From contig JAZRYW010000019.1 of assembly GCA_045600965.1 (NCBI GenBank), positions 1 through 24,100 on the forward strand: 24,100 bases of DNA, given 5' to 3'. How positions within the stretch are numbered: position 1 is the stretch's first letter; every line of letters begins with the position of its first letter. This DNA is from RGIG6374 sp045600965 (lineage in GTDB: Bacteria; Bacteroidota; Bacteroidia; Bacteroidales; UBA932). The notes beneath the pieces were generated by a model. That model worked only from the letters and a program-made list of their open reading frames with translations, did no database searches and was not told where the DNA came from. A program made the position numbers and the translations under genes. Positions 22,625 through 24,100 of the stretch are shown here, in pieces.

Positions 22625-23362
22625 ATGAGCGTCAAAAACATCCTCATCTCGCAACCTGCGCCCCAGAACAATTCCCCGTACGCGGATATCGTCGCCAAGT
22701 ACGGGCTGAATATCGATTTCGTCCCCTTTTTCAAGGCGGAAGCCGTCTCTGAACGCGAATTCAGATCACAGAAAATATCGTTTCTCGACTACACGGCCGT
22801 CGTCTTCACGTCGAAAACCGCCATTGACGCATTCTTCACCATCTGCGAAAAGACCCGCGTGACTATGCCGGACGATATGAAATATTTCTGCTCGTCTGAA
22901 GCAATCGCGCTCTATCTTCAGAAATACATCGTCTACCGCAAGCGCAAGATTTCCTTCGGCAACGGCAAACCAGACTCCATAATCGGCCTGATCGGCCCCA
23001 AGCACAAAGGGGAGAAGTTCCTCATCACCTTCACGGACCGCGTTCACCAGGACTTCTGCGACCTCTTCGGCAGGAACAATCTCAGTTATGGCAGTGTCGT
23101 GCTGGTGCAGACGCGTCTGAGCGACCTTTCCAGCATCGATCCCGACAAATACCAGATGCTGGTGTTCTACTCTCCCACCGACGTGAAATCGCTCCGGACC
23201 AACTTCCCCGATTTCAAACAGGGCAACCTGCTGATAGCCACCTACGGCACCAAGACCGCCGGAGCAGCCCGCGAAGCAGGATTCAACATCGAGATCGAGG
23301 CCCCCACCCCCGAGGCGCCCTCCATCGCAAAAGCGCTCCAGATCTATCTGGAAAGCCACTGA
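22625..23362 (+). CDS. hemD: Uroporphyrinogen-III synthase
   Basis: A 245-residue protein with the two-lobed HemD layout: ILISQPAPQ at the N-terminus, VVFTSKTAIDAFF closing the first lobe, then LVQTRLSDL, MLVFYSPTDVKSL and a terminal lobe with IATYGTKTAGAAREAGF and APTPEAPSIAKAL. It closes hydroxymethylbilane to uroporphyrinogen III for tetrapyrrole synthesis. HemD is weakly conserved in sequence, so the call relies on these patterns and on its place between DUF4271 and rnpA, standard in Bacteroidetes. No other haem gene is adjacent. Its TGA overlaps the rnpA ATG by one base. Confidence 0.85.
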   Translation: MSVKNILISQPAPQNNSPYADIVAKYGLNIDFVPFFKAEAVSEREFRSQKISFLDYTAVVFTSKTAIDAFFTICEKTRVTMPDDMKYFCSSEAIALYLQKYIVYRKRKISFGNGKPDSIIGLIGPKHKGEKFLITFTDRVHQDFCDLFGRNNLSYGSVVLVQTRLSDLSSIDPDKYQMLVFYSPTDVKSLRTNFPDFKQGNLLIATYGTKTAGAAREAGFNIEIEAPTPEAPSIAKALQIYLESH

Positions 23363-23715
23363 TGGCCCTCACATTCACAAAAGAGGAAAGGCTGACCTCC
23401 CGCAGGGATATCGAAGGCATCTTTTCAGGCAGCCGCACGGTGATGGCCTCTCCCCTGAAAGTCCATTTCAAGCCCAACGGCCTTGACCGTTGCCGTATGG
23501 TCGTTTCGGTACCGAAGAGACTCTTCAGGCGCGCTGTCCGGCGCAACCTTCTCAAGCGCCGCATTCGCGAATGCTGGCGGCATCTCAAGGGCAATATTGC
23601 CGCAGGCAGGAGCGTCGACATAATGATAGTTTACACCTCAAAGGATATTGATGACTACGCAACCATCTACGGACAGCTCGCAGGCATCGTGGAAAGCATT
23701 TGCAAGGAAGGTTAG
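23362..23715 (+). CDS. rnpA: Ribonuclease P protein component
   Basis: A 117-residue basic protein that assists the RNase P ribozyme in trimming tRNA 5' leaders. It has the family opening FTKEERLTSRRDIEGIFSG and the RNA-binding RNR-type helix RRAVRRNLLKRRIRECWR at about 57-73. Usually rnpA sits beside rpmH; here, as in other Bacteroidetes, it follows hemD. Start overlaps the hemD stop by one base, and its 3' end overlaps yidD. Confidence 0.95.
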   Translation: MALTFTKEERLTSRRDIEGIFSGSRTVMASPLKVHFKPNGLDRCRMVVSVPKRLFRRAVRRNLLKRRIRECWRHLKGNIAAGRSVDIMIVYTSKDIDDYATIYGQLAGIVESICKEG

Positions 23716-23932
23716 GCGGATTGCCGCACTGCCGCTGATACTGCTGGTCAAGTTCTATCAGATCTGCATATCCCCGCTCAAGCCGCCCTGCTGCCGTTTC
23801 ACGCCCACCTGCAGCGCATACGCTCTGGAAGCCCTGCGCAAGTACGGCCCCCTGAAAGGAGGATGGCTCGCCCTGCGCCGCATCCTGCGCTGTCATCCCT
23901 GGGGCGGCAGCGGCTACGACCCCGTACCGTAA
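23651..23932 (+). CDS. yidD: Membrane protein insertion efficiency factor YidD
   Basis: A 93-residue protein with the complete YidD signature: LVKFYQICISPL, the three-Cys segment PPCCRFTPTCSAYA, ALRKYGPLKGGWLALRRILRCHPW and the closing GGSGYDPVP. It lies at the inner membrane face and assists YidC/Sec insertion. The ATG at 23651 is the only Met available and lies within rnpA, so the genes overlap by 65 bp in different frames and the N-terminus has about 15 extra residues relative to the core family. Last gene of the operon; a MITE copy follows 32 bp after its stop. Confidence 0.93.
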   Translation: MTTQPSTDSSQASWKAFARKVRRIAALPLILLVKFYQICISPLKPPCCRFTPTCSAYALEALRKYGPLKGGWLALRRILRCHPWGGSGYDPVP

Positions 23933-23964
23933 ATAACTCCATATGTACATACCAATGACAGTAA

Positions 23965-24100
23965 GAATCTGTTTTGAAATGATTAACTTCAATACTTATG
24001 TTTCTTTTTCGCATATTTTTCGATGCTTTTCAGTCACAACGGAACCCCGTTGCTCCTTCAAATCATCAAAAAATCTACTGAAAAATAACCTATAACAATT
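23965..24100 (-). mobile_element. MITE-like element, copy 3 (truncated by window end)
   Basis: GAATCTGTTTTGAAATGATT starts at 23965 after TAA (23962-23964) and continues to the last base. It is the inverse of the 2990-3151 copy with about 5 differences in 136 bp by eye. Twenty-six more bases, ending CAAAACAGATTC and then TAA, are expected beyond the window. The central hairpin is CAACGG-AACC-CCGTTG. Confidence 0.9.

Noticed and set aside
1..24100. CRISPR array, prophage or complete insertion sequence
   Set aside because: No regularly spaced repeats, phage structural genes, integrase or intact transposase were seen; the repeats present are short non-autonomous elements.

Overview
This window looks like the chromosome of a member of the Bacteroidales. 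The support is: the Bacteroidetes -7 promoter box (TAnnTTTG) in front of many genes, lipoproteins with Bacteroidetes surface-export signals, a fused FN3-like/FISUMP-type lipoprotein pair, a GT117/DUF2723 protein, and the order DUF4271-hemD-rnpA-yidD typical of this phylum. Genus cannot be read from the window.

Layout. Positions 1-3450 are an AT-richer accessory stretch. It holds the tail of an unidentified gene, two tandem paralogous lipoproteins on the minus strand, and about 1.1 kb of repeats. That repeat tract contains two complete 162-bp MITE-like elements with TTA target duplications, a broken copy, a 49-residue double-glycine leader peptide gene too short to be called routinely, a small 47-codon ORF, and a strongly base-paired segment that may be a non-coding RNA. 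The peptide gene, one MITE and the structured segment all lie between perfect 13-bp inverted MITE ends that are each flanked by TAA. A third 162-bp copy runs off the right end of the window (23965-24100).

Positions 3476-6231 carry a plug-bearing outer-membrane barrel and a dicarboxylate/amino-acid:cation symporter, probably one operon. They converge on a 4'-phosphopantetheinyl transferase. Next come groESL (minus), with a second hairpin-cored repeat and a strong terminator downstream, then tadA, tRNA-Gln(TTG), a small exported protein and a thioredoxin-fold lipoprotein. These converge on an M19 dipeptidase that carries a degenerate class-I glutaminase-like N-terminus.

Positions 13011-16585 encode a three-part outer-membrane protein (HExxH metallopeptidase-like domain, beta-propeller, beta-barrel) translationally coupled to the nicotinamide riboside transporter pnuC. 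These converge on uvrC, which lies downstream of a DUF2723/GT117 membrane glycosyltransferase. Divergent from that is a compact operon: SUI1/eIF1-like factor, DUF4271, hemD, rnpA, yidD.

The most interesting material is (i) the possible mobile cassette carrying the Cys-rich GG-leader peptide and (ii) a central hairpin, with apparent compensatory base changes, shared by two repeat types whose ends are unrelated. All homology calls come from reading motifs, not from searches.
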